Shown here: positions 1 through 6,854 of the stretch, piece after piece
Numbering within the stretch: the stretch's first letter is position 1
Layout of the letters: the number at the start of each line of letters is the position of its first letter
Source: an uncultured Clostridia bacterium
GTDB lineage: Bacteria; Bacillota; Clostridia; UBA1381
Assembly: GCA_934481375.1 (NCBI GenBank)
Contig: CAKSPN010000089.1
Location: 1 to 7,056 of the forward strand
Direction of reading: 5' to 3'
Length of the DNA: 7,056 bases
The notes under the pieces: model-generated
Database searches by the model: none
What the model saw: only the letters and a program-made list of their open reading frames with translations
What the model was told of the DNA's origin: nothing
Program-made: the position numbers and the translations under genes

Positions 1-93
1 GATATTCTCTTTGGTTGAACCTGTTTCGATAACATTTCCGCAAGCGCAGGTAATAGTAGTCTGTTTATAATCGGGAGGTGTTGGTTCCTTCAT
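1..93 (-). CDS. rpmE: 50S ribosomal protein L31, 5' part (runs off left edge)
   Basis: L31 is a small zinc-binding protein of the large ribosomal subunit. Thirty-one codons are visible, beginning MKEPTPPDYKQTTITCACGN and ending GSTKENI. The TCACGN core with Cys16 and Cys18, followed by the ETGSTKENI stretch, is the recognisable N-terminal half of L31. The CxC pair indicates the zinc-binding (C+) form; the second Cys pair of that form would lie beyond the left edge, so this is not proven. The ATG at 91-93 is preceded by a perfect AAGGAGG (plus-strand 101-107) at 7 nt, which fixes the start. It has its own promoter at 143-171, giving a leader of about 40 nt. Identity is secure despite truncation, because the motif is short but distinctive. 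Confidence 0.93.
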   Translation of the reverse strand, partial: MKEPTPPDYKQTTITCACGNVIETGSTKENI

Positions 94-142
94 ATATACT
101 CCTCCTTTCTTCAATTTTTCGGTGCAAAGAACACCAACTGTA

Positions 143-171
143 AGTATAGCATATTTTGCTTTTATTTGCAA
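143..171 (-). promoter_or_regulatory. Sigma-A type promoter for rpmE, overlapping the end of folC
   Basis: Read on the minus strand there is a -35 TTGCAA (166-171), a 17-nt spacer, and a -10 TATACT (143-148) preceded by TGC, which makes an extended -10. Transcription would start near 136. The -35 box lies across the folC stop region (stop codon at 162-164), so rpmE can be transcribed independently of folC. This is a match to consensus only. Confidence 0.72.
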
Positions 172-1400
172 GTACTTTTTGAAAAAATTTTTTCCGTATC
201 GCCTGCGAGATACAGCGAACCGCACACGCAGACAATGCCGTCCACTCCTGCAAGCCTTACCGCCTCCGAAACGGCTGAGCGTATATCGGGTATAATTTTA
301 TACTTCGCACCCGATTTTTCAAGTACGGCGGCTATTTCAGCTGCTTTTAGCGAGCGCTCCGTGTTTACCTCCGCCGCAACGGTACATTCCGCAATTTCCG
401 ATATGTCGCGTATGCACTCGGCATAATTTTTATCCGACATCATCGCCATTACGAGGATAATTCTTTTGTCAAGCGCAAGCAATGATTTTTTCAATGCCGC
501 AATCCCGTCGGGATTATGCGCTCCGTCTATTATCACATTTTTGCCGACGTATTCAAATCTCGCTTTCCATTCGGTATGTGAAAGTCCGTACTCAAGCGCA
601 TCTTCGCTTACCTCAAAGCCTTTTCGGCGCAATGCGTTGATTATTTCGATAACTGCCGCCGCATTATACGGCTGATATGTGCCTTTTAAAGAAAGCGCAT
701 ATTCCCTGCCCTTATACAGAAAGCCGTCATTGCACGGTGCGGGTATATCGGCAAACAAAAACTCTGCGCCGTGCTTTTTACATTCCGATATGATTATATC
801 CTTAACGCTGTCGTTCGGATACGATACAACGGTTCCGCCATTCTTTATTATTCCGCATTTTTCAAGCGTTATTTCCTCTATTGTTTCGCCGAGATACTGC
901 GTATGGTCAAGTCCTATCGACATAAGCACCGAAACAAGTGGTGTTTTTATAACGTTTGTTGCGTCAAGTCTGCCGCCCATACCTGCTTCAAGCACAATAA
1001 TATCGCAATTTTTCTCGTAAAAATACAAAAACGCCACCGCCGTTATAAACGCAAATTCCGATACATACGCACCGTTCTCCTCCATTGCCGTTTTTACACG
1101 CTCCGTATATTGTGCAAGCTCATCATCACCTATCTGCACGCCGTTTATCTGTATGCGCTCGTTAAAGCGTTCTATAAACGGCGAGGTGTACATACCCGTA
1201 ACGTACCCCTGTGCTTTCAGCACCGAGGCGGTCATTGCGGCGCACGAGCCTTTGCCGTTCGTGCCTGCAATGTGTATAAATTTCAGCCTGTCCTGCGGAT
1301 TGCCGAGTATATGCAAAAGCCGTTCAAGCTGTGCATTCCCCAAAGGACGCCTGAATTTCGGAATACCGTGAATATACAAAAGTGCTTCTTCGTAAGTCAT
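162..1400 (-). CDS. folC: Bifunctional dihydrofolate synthase / folylpolyglutamate synthase
   Basis: This cytoplasmic Mur-ligase-family enzyme adds L-glutamate to dihydropteroate and then further glutamates to tetrahydrofolate, using ATP. The 412-residue length is normal. Visible motifs are the P-loop AGTNGKGS (45-52), the omega loop TSPFIERFNERI (72-83), LEAGMGGRLDATN (137-149), GLDHTQYLG (163-171), EKCGIIK (180-186, with Lys181 at the usual carbamylated-lysine position), RFE (281-283) and DGAHNP (292-297) at the start of the C-terminal domain. The ATG at 1398-1400 has GGAGA (1406-1410) 5 nt upstream. The gene lies 57 nt after valS, a pairing also known from Bacillus subtilis, and a hairpin sits in that gap. 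EKCGIIK has Cys where EKAGIIK is usual, probably neutral. Whether both activities are present cannot be told from motifs alone; one folC normally serves both in bacteria. Confidence 0.95.
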   Translation of the reverse strand: MTYEEALLYIHGIPKFRRPLGNAQLERLLHILGNPQDRLKFIHIAGTNGKGSCAAMTASVLKAQGYVTGMYTSPFIERFNERIQINGVQIGDDELAQYTERVKTAMEENGAYVSEFAFITAVAFLYFYEKNCDIIVLEAGMGGRLDATNVIKTPLVSVLMSIGLDHTQYLGETIEEITLEKCGIIKNGGTVVSYPNDSVKDIIISECKKHGAEFLFADIPAPCNDGFLYKGREYALSLKGTYQPYNAAAVIEIINALRRKGFEVSEDALEYGLSHTEWKARFEYVGKNVIIDGAHNPDGIAALKKSLLALDKRIILVMAMMSDKNYAECIRDISEIAECTVAAEVNTERSLKAAEIAAVLEKSGAKYKIIPDIRSAVSEAVRLAGVDGIVCVCGSLYLAGDTEKIFSKSTCK

Positions 1401-1410
1401 ACCAATCTCC

Positions 1411-1453
1411 GTTCAAAAGCAAAGAAGCTGTCACATTATGCAACAGCTTCTCT
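1411..1453 (-). terminator. Hairpin with U-rich tail between valS and folC (intrinsic terminator or attenuator)
   Basis: A 9-bp perfect inverted repeat, AGAAGCTGT (1423-1431) and ACAGCTTCT (1443-1451), encloses an 11-nt loop. It can extend by a G-U and an A-U pair to 11 bp. On the minus strand the right arm runs into TTTGCTTTT, giving a U-rich but interrupted tail. It begins only a few nt after the valS stop (1458-1460), and the folC ribosome binding site (1406-1410) follows directly. No separate folC promoter is obvious, so partial termination is more likely than a full stop. On the plus strand no T-run follows. Confidence 0.62.
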
Positions 1454-1457
1454 CTGA

Positions 1458-4100
1458 TTACATATTTTCCATACTTGCTATGTTCTCCAAAACCTTATTA
1501 AGCATAGCCTTGTACTTCTCGCCCTTGGCACGCTCCTCGTCAACCACCTTCTGCGGTGCTTTGTCGACAAAGCCTTTGTTGCCGAGCTTACCCTCTACAC
1601 GCTTTATCTCGCCTTCAAGCTTTTTCTTTTCGGCGTTAAGGCGTTCGAGTTCCTTGTCTTTATCCACAAGCTCGCTCATGGGCAGATATATTTCCGCAGA
1701 CGGAACAACGATATTTACCGCATTTGCGTCTATGCCGTTCTTGTCTGTTCTTACCTCGGTTTCGCTTGCCGACGCAAGTTTTACAAAGAAATGTCCGCCG
1801 TTTTTAAACACCTCCGGCTTATCGGTTACGATTATAACCTTAGCCTTTCTTGACGGTGCAACGTTCATTTCGGCACGTCTGTTTCTTACAGCCGAAACGG
1901 CGTCCATAATAAGCGTCATATCCGCTTCTTCCTCTGTAAACGACAGCGACTCGTCATACTTCGGCCACTGCGAAACAACTATGCTTTCGCCCTCGTGCGG
2001 AAGATGCTGCCATATTTCCTCGGTGATAAACGGCATAAACGGGTGCAATAACTGCATTGTGTGCGACAGAACATATGTCAGCACGTACTGTGCCGTTTTG
2101 CCTGTCGGATTTTCCTTATCGAACAGTCTCGGCTTTACAAGCTCAATATACCAGTCGCAGAAGCTTTCCCATATAAAATCGTAAAGATTTGAAAGGGCAA
2201 TTCCCAGCTCAAACTTATCGAGATTATCCGTTACAAGCTTTACGGTGCTGTTATACTTTGAAAGTATCCACTTATCTTCAAGCTGCAAATCCTCCAAAGG
2301 CGGCAGTTTGTTCTCCGTTATTTCAAGATTTATCATTGTAAATCTTGATGCGTTCCATATCTTGTTCGCAAAGTTACGTCCGTTTTCAACACGTTCTATA
2401 TAGAAACGCATATCGTTTCCGGGTGCGTTTCCCGTTGCAAGATTAAATCTTAAAGCGTCCGCACCGTACTTTGATATTATCTCAAGCGGATCTATACCGT
2501 TCCCGAGCGACTTTGACATCTTTCTGCCCTGCGAGTCACGCACAAGACCGTGAATAAATACCTTGCCAAACGGTACTTCGCCCGTATGCTCTATTCCCGA
2601 GAACATCATTCGCATTACCCAGAACGGGATTATGTCATAACCCGTAACAAGCACGCTTGTGGGATAAAAATATTCAAGCTCAGGCGTTTTTTCGGGCCAG
2701 CCGAGAGTTGAGAACGGCCACAGAGCCGAGCTGAACCACGTGTCGAGCGTATCGGGGTCTTGGCGCATGGGCTTGCCGCATTTCGGGCATACTGCGCTGT
2801 CCTCTTTTGTTACAACCATTTCGCCGCAGTCATCGCAGTAGAACGCAGGTATTCTGTGTCCCCACCAAAGCTGACGTGAAATACACCAGTCACGGATATT
2901 TTCGAGCCAATGGAAATACACTTTCTCAAAGTGTTCCGGCACAAATTCCGTTTCCTTATTCTTAACCGCATCTATTGCCGGGCCTGCAAGAGGCGCCATT
3001 TTTACAAACCACTGCTTTGATATAATCGGCTCAACGGTCGTTCCGCAGCGGTAGCACTGACCTACATTATGCGTATGCTCCTCTACCTTTACGAGAAGTC
3101 CCTGTTCCTTAAGCTCCTCAACCATTGCACGGCGGCACTCGTATCTGTCCATACCCTCGTACTTGCCGGCGTATGAATTCATTGTGGCGTCATCGTTCAT
3201 AACCTTTATCTGTTCGAGGTTATGGCGCTGTCCTACTTCAAAGTCGTTCGGGTCATGCGCAGGGGTTATCTTTACGCATCCCGTACCGAATTCTTTATCA
3301 ACGTATTCGTCCGCAATAACGGGGATTTCTCTGCCCACAAGCGGAAGAATAAGAGTTTTGCCCACCAAATCCTTATAGCGTTCATCATCGGGATTTACCG
3401 CAACGGCGGTATCGCCGAACATCGTTTCGGGACGTGTTGTTGCGATTATAACGCAATCGTCACTGCCCTTTACACGATATTTTATGTGCCAGAAATGACC
3501 TGCCTGCTCCGCATGCTCTACCTCCGCATCGGAAAGAGCGGTTATGCAGTGCGGACACCAGTTTATTATTCTTGAACCCTGATAGATAAGACCCTTATTA
3601 TAAAGGTTTACAAAAACCTCCTTAACCGCTTTTGAACAGCCTTCGTCCATTGTAAAGCGTTCTCTGTCCCAATCGCAGGACGAGCCTATCTTTTTAAGCT
3701 GATTTATAATTCTGCTGCCGAACTTGTTCTTCCAGTCCCACACACGCTCGAGGAATTTTTCACGTCCGAGGTCGTATCTTGTAAGACCTTCGTTTACACG
3801 CAAATCCTCCTCAACCTTTATCTGTGTTGCGATACCTGCGTGATCCGTTCCGGGAACCCACAGTGCGGAATACCCTTGCATACGCTTATATCTTATAAGC
3901 ACGTCCTGCAATGTTTCGTCCAGGGCGTGTCCCATATGAAGCTGACCCGTTACGTTCGGGGGCGGAATTACTATTGTAAACGGCTTTTTGTCCTTATCGA
4001 TTTCCGCATGAAAATAACCCTTTTCGACCCATTCATTGTAAAGCCTGTCCTCAAACTCGGCAGGGTCATAGTTTTTTGCTATGTTTTTTGAATCCTCCAT
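1458..4100 (-). CDS. valS: Valyl-tRNA synthetase
   Basis: This class Ia synthetase charges tRNA-Val with valine and edits mischarged threonine in the cytoplasm. Its 880 residues are the usual bacterial length. In order are the ATP-binding HMGH (55-58) inside PPNVTGQLHMGHA, the editing (CP1) domain with ATTRPETMFGDTAV (220-233) and TPAHDPNDFEVG (279-290), and Cys349/Cys352 in CYRC. A CxxC pair set (422, 425, 438, 441) looks like a zinc ribbon. Then come DTWFSSALWPFSTLGWP (453-469), the KMSKS loop (527-531), the helical anticodon-binding domain (about 600-760), and a charged C-terminal coiled coil (about 810-875) as the tRNA arm. The ATG at 4098-4100 has AGGAG (4108-4112) at 7 nt. It follows the 59-aa membrane protein gene by 21 nt and probably shares its promoter at 4341-4369. 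No T-box leader precedes it, although many Firmicutes valS genes have one. Confidence 0.98.
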   Translation of the reverse strand: MEDSKNIAKNYDPAEFEDRLYNEWVEKGYFHAEIDKDKKPFTIVIPPPNVTGQLHMGHALDETLQDVLIRYKRMQGYSALWVPGTDHAGIATQIKVEEDLRVNEGLTRYDLGREKFLERVWDWKNKFGSRIINQLKKIGSSCDWDRERFTMDEGCSKAVKEVFVNLYNKGLIYQGSRIINWCPHCITALSDAEVEHAEQAGHFWHIKYRVKGSDDCVIIATTRPETMFGDTAVAVNPDDERYKDLVGKTLILPLVGREIPVIADEYVDKEFGTGCVKITPAHDPNDFEVGQRHNLEQIKVMNDDATMNSYAGKYEGMDRYECRRAMVEELKEQGLLVKVEEHTHNVGQCYRCGTTVEPIISKQWFVKMAPLAGPAIDAVKNKETEFVPEHFEKVYFHWLENIRDWCISRQLWWGHRIPAFYCDDCGEMVVTKEDSAVCPKCGKPMRQDPDTLDTWFSSALWPFSTLGWPEKTPELEYFYPTSVLVTGYDIIPFWVMRMMFSGIEHTGEVPFGKVFIHGLVRDSQGRKMSKSLGNGIDPLEIISKYGADALRFNLATGNAPGNDMRFYIERVENGRNFANKIWNASRFTMINLEITENKLPPLEDLQLEDKWILSKYNSTVKLVTDNLDKFELGIALSNLYDFIWESFCDWYIELVKPRLFDKENPTGKTAQYVLTYVLSHTMQLLHPFMPFITEEIWQHLPHEGESIVVSQWPKYDESLSFTEEEADMTLIMDAVSAVRNRRAEMNVAPSRKAKVIIVTDKPEVFKNGGHFFVKLASASETEVRTDKNGIDANAVNIVVPSAEIYLPMSELVDKDKELERLNAEKKKLEGEIKRVEGKLGNKGFVDKAPQKVVDEERAKGEKYKAMLNKVLENIASMENM

Positions 4101-4121
4101 CGTTCTTCTCCTGTTCGTTTG

Positions 4122-4301
4122 TTATATGAAGAAATTGAATACAAAAGCAGCAGCCGCAATTACAAGCGCCGCACATTTTAAAATTATTATGTTCTTTTCC
4201 GTCAGCTCCGCAAACTTGAACGTTTTCAAAACCCATTTGCCTCTGTAGCTTAAAACAAGAGCCACTGCGCACACGGCAAGAAGAATTATTTTTGCTGCCA
4301 T
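4122..4301 (-). CDS. Small two-helix membrane protein upstream of valS, function unknown
   Basis: The frame encodes 59 residues, starting MAAKIILLAVCAVALVLSYR and ending AAAAFVFNFFI. I do not recognise a family. Two hydrophobic stretches (about 4-18 and 38-58) flank a short basic and polar linker (RGKWVLKTFKFAELTEKN, 20-37), which suggests a helical hairpin in the cytoplasmic membrane. Reality is supported by a strong GGAGG (4308-4312) 6 nt before the ATG at 4299-4301, a consensus promoter about 40 nt further up, and tight spacing to valS (21 nt). An overlapping longer frame (4066-4320) has no such signals and is Cys-rich shadow sequence. The shared transcript with valS need not mean shared function. 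A holin-like or housekeeping membrane role is possible but has no direct support. Confidence 0.8.
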   Translation of the reverse strand: MAAKIILLAVCAVALVLSYRGKWVLKTFKFAELTEKNIIILKCAALVIAAAAFVFNFFI

Positions 4302-4340
4302 TGTAGACCTCCAAATACATTAATAAATACCTATTTATAT

Positions 4341-4369
4341 ATTATCGCATTTTTAAGGGCATTTGTCAA
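4341..4369 (-). promoter_or_regulatory. Near-consensus sigma-A promoter for the membrane protein-valS-folC unit
   Basis: On the minus strand a perfect -35 TTGACA (4364-4369), a 17-nt spacer and a -10 GATAAT (4341-4346) preceded by TGC form an almost ideal promoter with an extended -10. Transcription would start near 4334, leaving a leader of about 33 nt before the ATG at 4301. That leader is too short for a T-box or other riboswitch, so expression looks constitutive. Confidence 0.85.
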
Positions 4370-4405
4370 TATAAAACATATAATTTTCGAACGATTTGGA
4401 TTTTC

Positions 4406-5194
4406 TTATTGCGGCTGCTTTCCGATATAAGCAAGTATGCCGCCGTCTACATAAAGAATATGTCCGTTTACCGCATCGGAAGCGCTTGACGCCAAAAATA
4501 CGGCAGGTCCGACAAGTTCTTCGGGGTTAAGCCATCTGCCGGCAGGAGTTTTTGCGCAGATAAACGAATCAAACGGATGCTTGGAGCCGTCAGGCTGAGT
4601 TTCCCTTAAAGGTGCGGTCTGCGGCGTTGCGATATAACCCGGTCCGATACCGTTGCACTGAATATTGTATCCGCCGTATTCCGAGCAGATATTTCTTGTA
4701 AGCATTTTTAATCCGCCCTTTGCCGCCGCATAAGCGGAAACGGTTTCTCTGCCAAGCTCCGACATCATCGAGCAGATATTGATAATTTTACCGCCGCCCT
4801 TTTTAATCATCGACGGAATAACCGCTTTTGAAACGATAAACGGAGCATTAAGGTCAACATCTATTACCTTTCTGAAATCCTCCGCCGACATTTCCGTCAT
4901 GGGTATTCTTTTAATTATTCCTGCATTGTTTACAAGAATATCAATAACTCCGACAGTTTCTTCAATATCCTTTACCATAGCGTTTACCGCCGCTTCGTTT
5001 GTTACATCGCACACGTAGCCTTTGGCGTCGATACCGTCGGCTTTGTAGCTTTCAAGTCCTTTACTTAACAATTCTTCATTTATATCATTAAATACTATTT
5101 TTGCGCCGGCATTTGCAAAGCCTTTTGCAATAGCATAGCCTATCCCGTATGATGCGCCAGTAACAAGCGCTACTTTTCCTGTTAAATCAAACAT
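4406..5194 (-). CDS. kduD: 2-dehydro-3-deoxy-D-gluconate 5-dehydrogenase (SDR family)
   Basis: KduD reduces 3-deoxy-D-glycero-2,5-hexodiulosonate, the KduI product, to 2-keto-3-deoxygluconate with NAD(P)H. The 262-residue protein is a classical short-chain dehydrogenase: TGASYGIG cofactor loop (12-19), NNAG (89-92), Asn116, catalytic Ser142, YAAAK (155-159) and GPGY (185-188). The C-terminal stretch NGHILYVDGGILAYIGKQP is typical of the KduD / gluconate 5-dehydrogenase group. I chose the ATG at 5192-5194: AAAGGGG (5203-5209) lies 8 nt upstream, whereas a GTG at 5201-5203 overlaps that site and would add only three residues. The kduI stop codon (5208-5210) overlaps the binding site, so translation is probably coupled. 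Motifs alone cannot separate KduD from gluconate 5-dehydrogenase; the adjacent kduI settles it in favour of KduD. No clear terminator follows. Confidence 0.9.
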   Translation of the reverse strand: MFDLTGKVALVTGASYGIGYAIAKGFANAGAKIVFNDINEELLSKGLESYKADGIDAKGYVCDVTNEAAVNAMVKDIEETVGVIDILVNNAGIIKRIPMTEMSAEDFRKVIDVDLNAPFIVSKAVIPSMIKKGGGKIINICSMMSELGRETVSAYAAAKGGLKMLTRNICSEYGGYNIQCNGIGPGYIATPQTAPLRETQPDGSKHPFDSFICAKTPAGRWLNPEELVGPAVFLASSASDAVNGHILYVDGGILAYIGKQPQ

Positions 5195-5207
5195 CAAAAA
5201 CACCCCT

Positions 5208-6836
5208 TTATCTCAAATCTTTTGTTTCTATAAAGTCCATATCGTCAAATTCCTGATTTTCGCCGCACATTGCCCAGATGAATGAATAATTCTTAGTGCC
5301 TACGCCTGCATGTATCGACCAGCTCGGCGAAATAACCGCTTCTTCGTTGTGCATAATAATATGTCTTGTTTCATTGGGCTCGCCCATCATATGGAATACC
5401 GCATCATCTTCGCCCATATCAAGATACAGATAAACCTCCATACGTCTGTCGTGAGTATGACAGGGCATTGTGTTCCAGTTTGAACCCAATTCCAGCTGTG
5501 TCAGACCCATTGCAAGCTGACAGGATTGCATTACTTCGGGGTGTATATACTGATTGATAACTCTTTTGTTACAATCTTCAACACTTCCGCAAGGTACTTT
5601 TTTTGCCTTGGTAATATCAATTTTAACAATCGGATACGATTTATGCGCAGGACATGAAGATACATAGAATTTTGCGGGGTTTTCCTCATCTGCGCTCTTA
5701 AAGGTAATTTCTTTGTTGCCCATACCGATATATATACCGTCACGGGGGTTCATTTCATATTCCGTTCCGTCAACCGTGATAATACCTTTGCCGCCGATAT
5801 TTATGCAGCCCATTTCACGTCTTTCGAGAAAATAATCCGACGCCAGTTCTTTTCCGCCCTCTAACTTTAATTCCTGATAAACGGGCATTAAACCGGCTGT
5901 GATAATTCTGTCAATATGGCTGTAGACCATTCTGATATTATCTTTTGTAAACAGCTTTGAAATATGAAATTCCTCTCTTAATCTGTCCGTGTCATAATTT
6001 TTTACGTCCTTTGGATTTGATGCACATCTGATTTCCATTTTACTTAAGTCCTCCTTAATATATTTTCCATAAACCTCTATTTGCGATAAAGCCGCCCACG
6101 AGAACGGCAATTCGGCTTGCTTAAAATCGGTCAAGTGAATTTTTTGCGTTACCTTTGCTTCGGGCAGACATAGTTCCTGCCCGTCGGCTGTTTTTACAAA
6201 ATGCGCAGTCTGCTTTGTTTTGTCGTCAAACTCAACATCTACCGATTTCCAGTATGTATCATGCGGAAAATCCGCCCGAAGATAGAATATTATCTTTTCA
6301 ATTTCAACCTCTGTTCCGAAGTCAATGTAATATTCCAAATCCTCTCTCGCACCGCCCGCCCATGAATGGTACGGATACGCTCCATGCCCTTGATTATTCT
6401 TAATTCCGTCAATTGCATTTCTCTCGAAAAAACAAACATCTTCTCTTGTTACAAGGTTTGCATATGCATGAGGAAAGTATTTTCCCTTTCCTCTCACATC
6501 GTGAGAATTGAGCGCAATATTTCTCAAGCCGTATTTAACGTCTTCCTCCGGCTCATAAACCCTTATTCTGTGCTTATCTGCGCAAAAAGCGTTTTTGTCA
6601 TAGCCTTCTCTCAATCTGCCGAACGGGATTTCAAATACAATCCGATTTGATGTTGAATATATGATACTTTCGGCTAACGTTTCGTCAAGCTGTATTGCAA
6701 GATGCTCCGTATCCTTTTTCAGTATAACTATTTTATCGCCCTCGGAATACTCGCCGTTGTATATAAAATCAACATATTTATCCTTGCACTTATAAAGCGT
6801 CCGTCCGTCTTTGTTCACTATCGAAACTTCTATCAC
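5208..6836 (-). CDS. kduI: Discoidin-like domain fused in frame to 5-keto-4-deoxyuronate isomerase KduI
   Basis: Residues 267-542 are a complete KduI (276 aa; E. coli KduI is 278). It isomerises 5-keto-4-deoxyuronate, from unsaturated uronates, to 3-deoxy-D-glycero-2,5-hexodiulosonate. The cupin metal ligands are present: His460, His462 and Glu467 in MPCHTHDRRMEVY, and His509 in SWSIHAGVG. Other landmarks are MVYSHIDRII (303-312), YFLERREMG (335-343) and the C-terminal ETKDLR. Residues 1-266 hold a beta-rich segment (about 1-100), then a galactose-binding-like/discoidin region (about 101-257) with AIDG (141-144), YYIDFG (169-174), IEKIIFYLRADFPHD (179-193) and QIEVYG (252-257). Related 260-aa stand-alone proteins occur beside pectin genes in Clostridia (from memory). 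No signal peptide is seen, so it is cytoplasmic. The GTG at 6834-6836 has GGAGG (6843-6847) at 6 nt and lies 18 nt after rhaM. Residues 2-266 contain no Met, and Met267 carries its own ribosome binding site, so separate KduI may also be made. The discoidin assignment is fold-level only. Confidence 0.88.
   Translation of the reverse strand: MIEVSIVNKDGRTLYKCKDKYVDFIYNGEYSEGDKIVILKKDTEHLAIQLDETLAESIIYSTSNRIVFEIPFGRLREGYDKNAFCADKHRIRVYEPEEDVKYGLRNIALNSHDVRGKGKYFPHAYANLVTREDVCFFERNAIDGIKNNQGHGAYPYHSWAGGAREDLEYYIDFGTEVEIEKIIFYLRADFPHDTYWKSVDVEFDDKTKQTAHFVKTADGQELCLPEAKVTQKIHLTDFKQAELPFSWAALSQIEVYGKYIKEDLSKMEIRCASNPKDVKNYDTDRLREEFHISKLFTKDNIRMVYSHIDRIITAGLMPVYQELKLEGGKELASDYFLERREMGCINIGGKGIITVDGTEYEMNPRDGIYIGMGNKEITFKSADEENPAKFYVSSCPAHKSYPIVKIDITKAKKVPCGSVEDCNKRVINQYIHPEVMQSCQLAMGLTQLELGSNWNTMPCHTHDRRMEVYLYLDMGEDDAVFHMMGEPNETRHIIMHNEEAVISPSWSIHAGVGTKNYSFIWAMCGENQEFDDMDFIETKDLR
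6036..6056 (-). promoter_or_regulatory. Internal ribosome binding site and ATG for a stand-alone KduI
   Basis: Inside the fused frame the minus strand carries AAGGAGGA (6049-6056) followed, 10 nt later, by ATG (6036-6038) at codon 267. The bases encode Lys-Glu-Asp in the fusion yet match the anti-Shine-Dalgarno almost perfectly. The ATG begins MEIRCASNP, exactly where normal KduI proteins begin. It is therefore the ancestral start of kduI, and probably still usable. Confidence 0.75.
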
Positions 6837-6854
6837 AATGTTCCTCCGTTTCTG

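Noticed and set aside
121..135. GGTG/CACC inverted repeat in the rpmE leader as a possible L31 autoregulatory hairpin
   Set aside because: It has only four to six base pairs including a G-U wobble. That is too weak to claim, although it lies in the leader.
65..253. 62-codon minus-strand frame covering the folC-rpmE junction
   Set aside because: It overlaps folC and the rpmE start in other frames and contains the rpmE promoter and ribosome binding site. There is no start signal of its own.
771..1457. Plus-strand open frame of 228 codons opposite folC
   Set aside because: It is a Cys-, Tyr- and Arg-rich translation with no recognisable domain and no initiation signal. It is antisense to folC.
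1438..2184. Long plus-strand open frame of 248 codons opposite valS
   Set aside because: It is Ser-rich low-complexity sequence with no ribosome binding site. It lies wholly antisense to well-supported valS and reflects valS codon bias.
4066..4320. 84-codon minus-strand frame overlapping the small membrane protein gene and the start of valS
   Set aside because: It has no ribosome binding site, a Cys-rich unnatural composition and overlap with valS. The 59-aa frame at 4122-4301 has all the signals.
5195..5203. GTG at 5201-5203 as the start of kduD
   Set aside because: It overlaps the AAAGGGG ribosome binding site, leaving no spacing. The ATG at 5192-5194 is correctly spaced and gives the expected N-terminus.
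5531..5743. 70-codon minus-strand frame inside the KduI coding region
   Set aside because: It is an out-of-frame shadow of KduI, whose metal ligands and family signatures are clear in the main frame.
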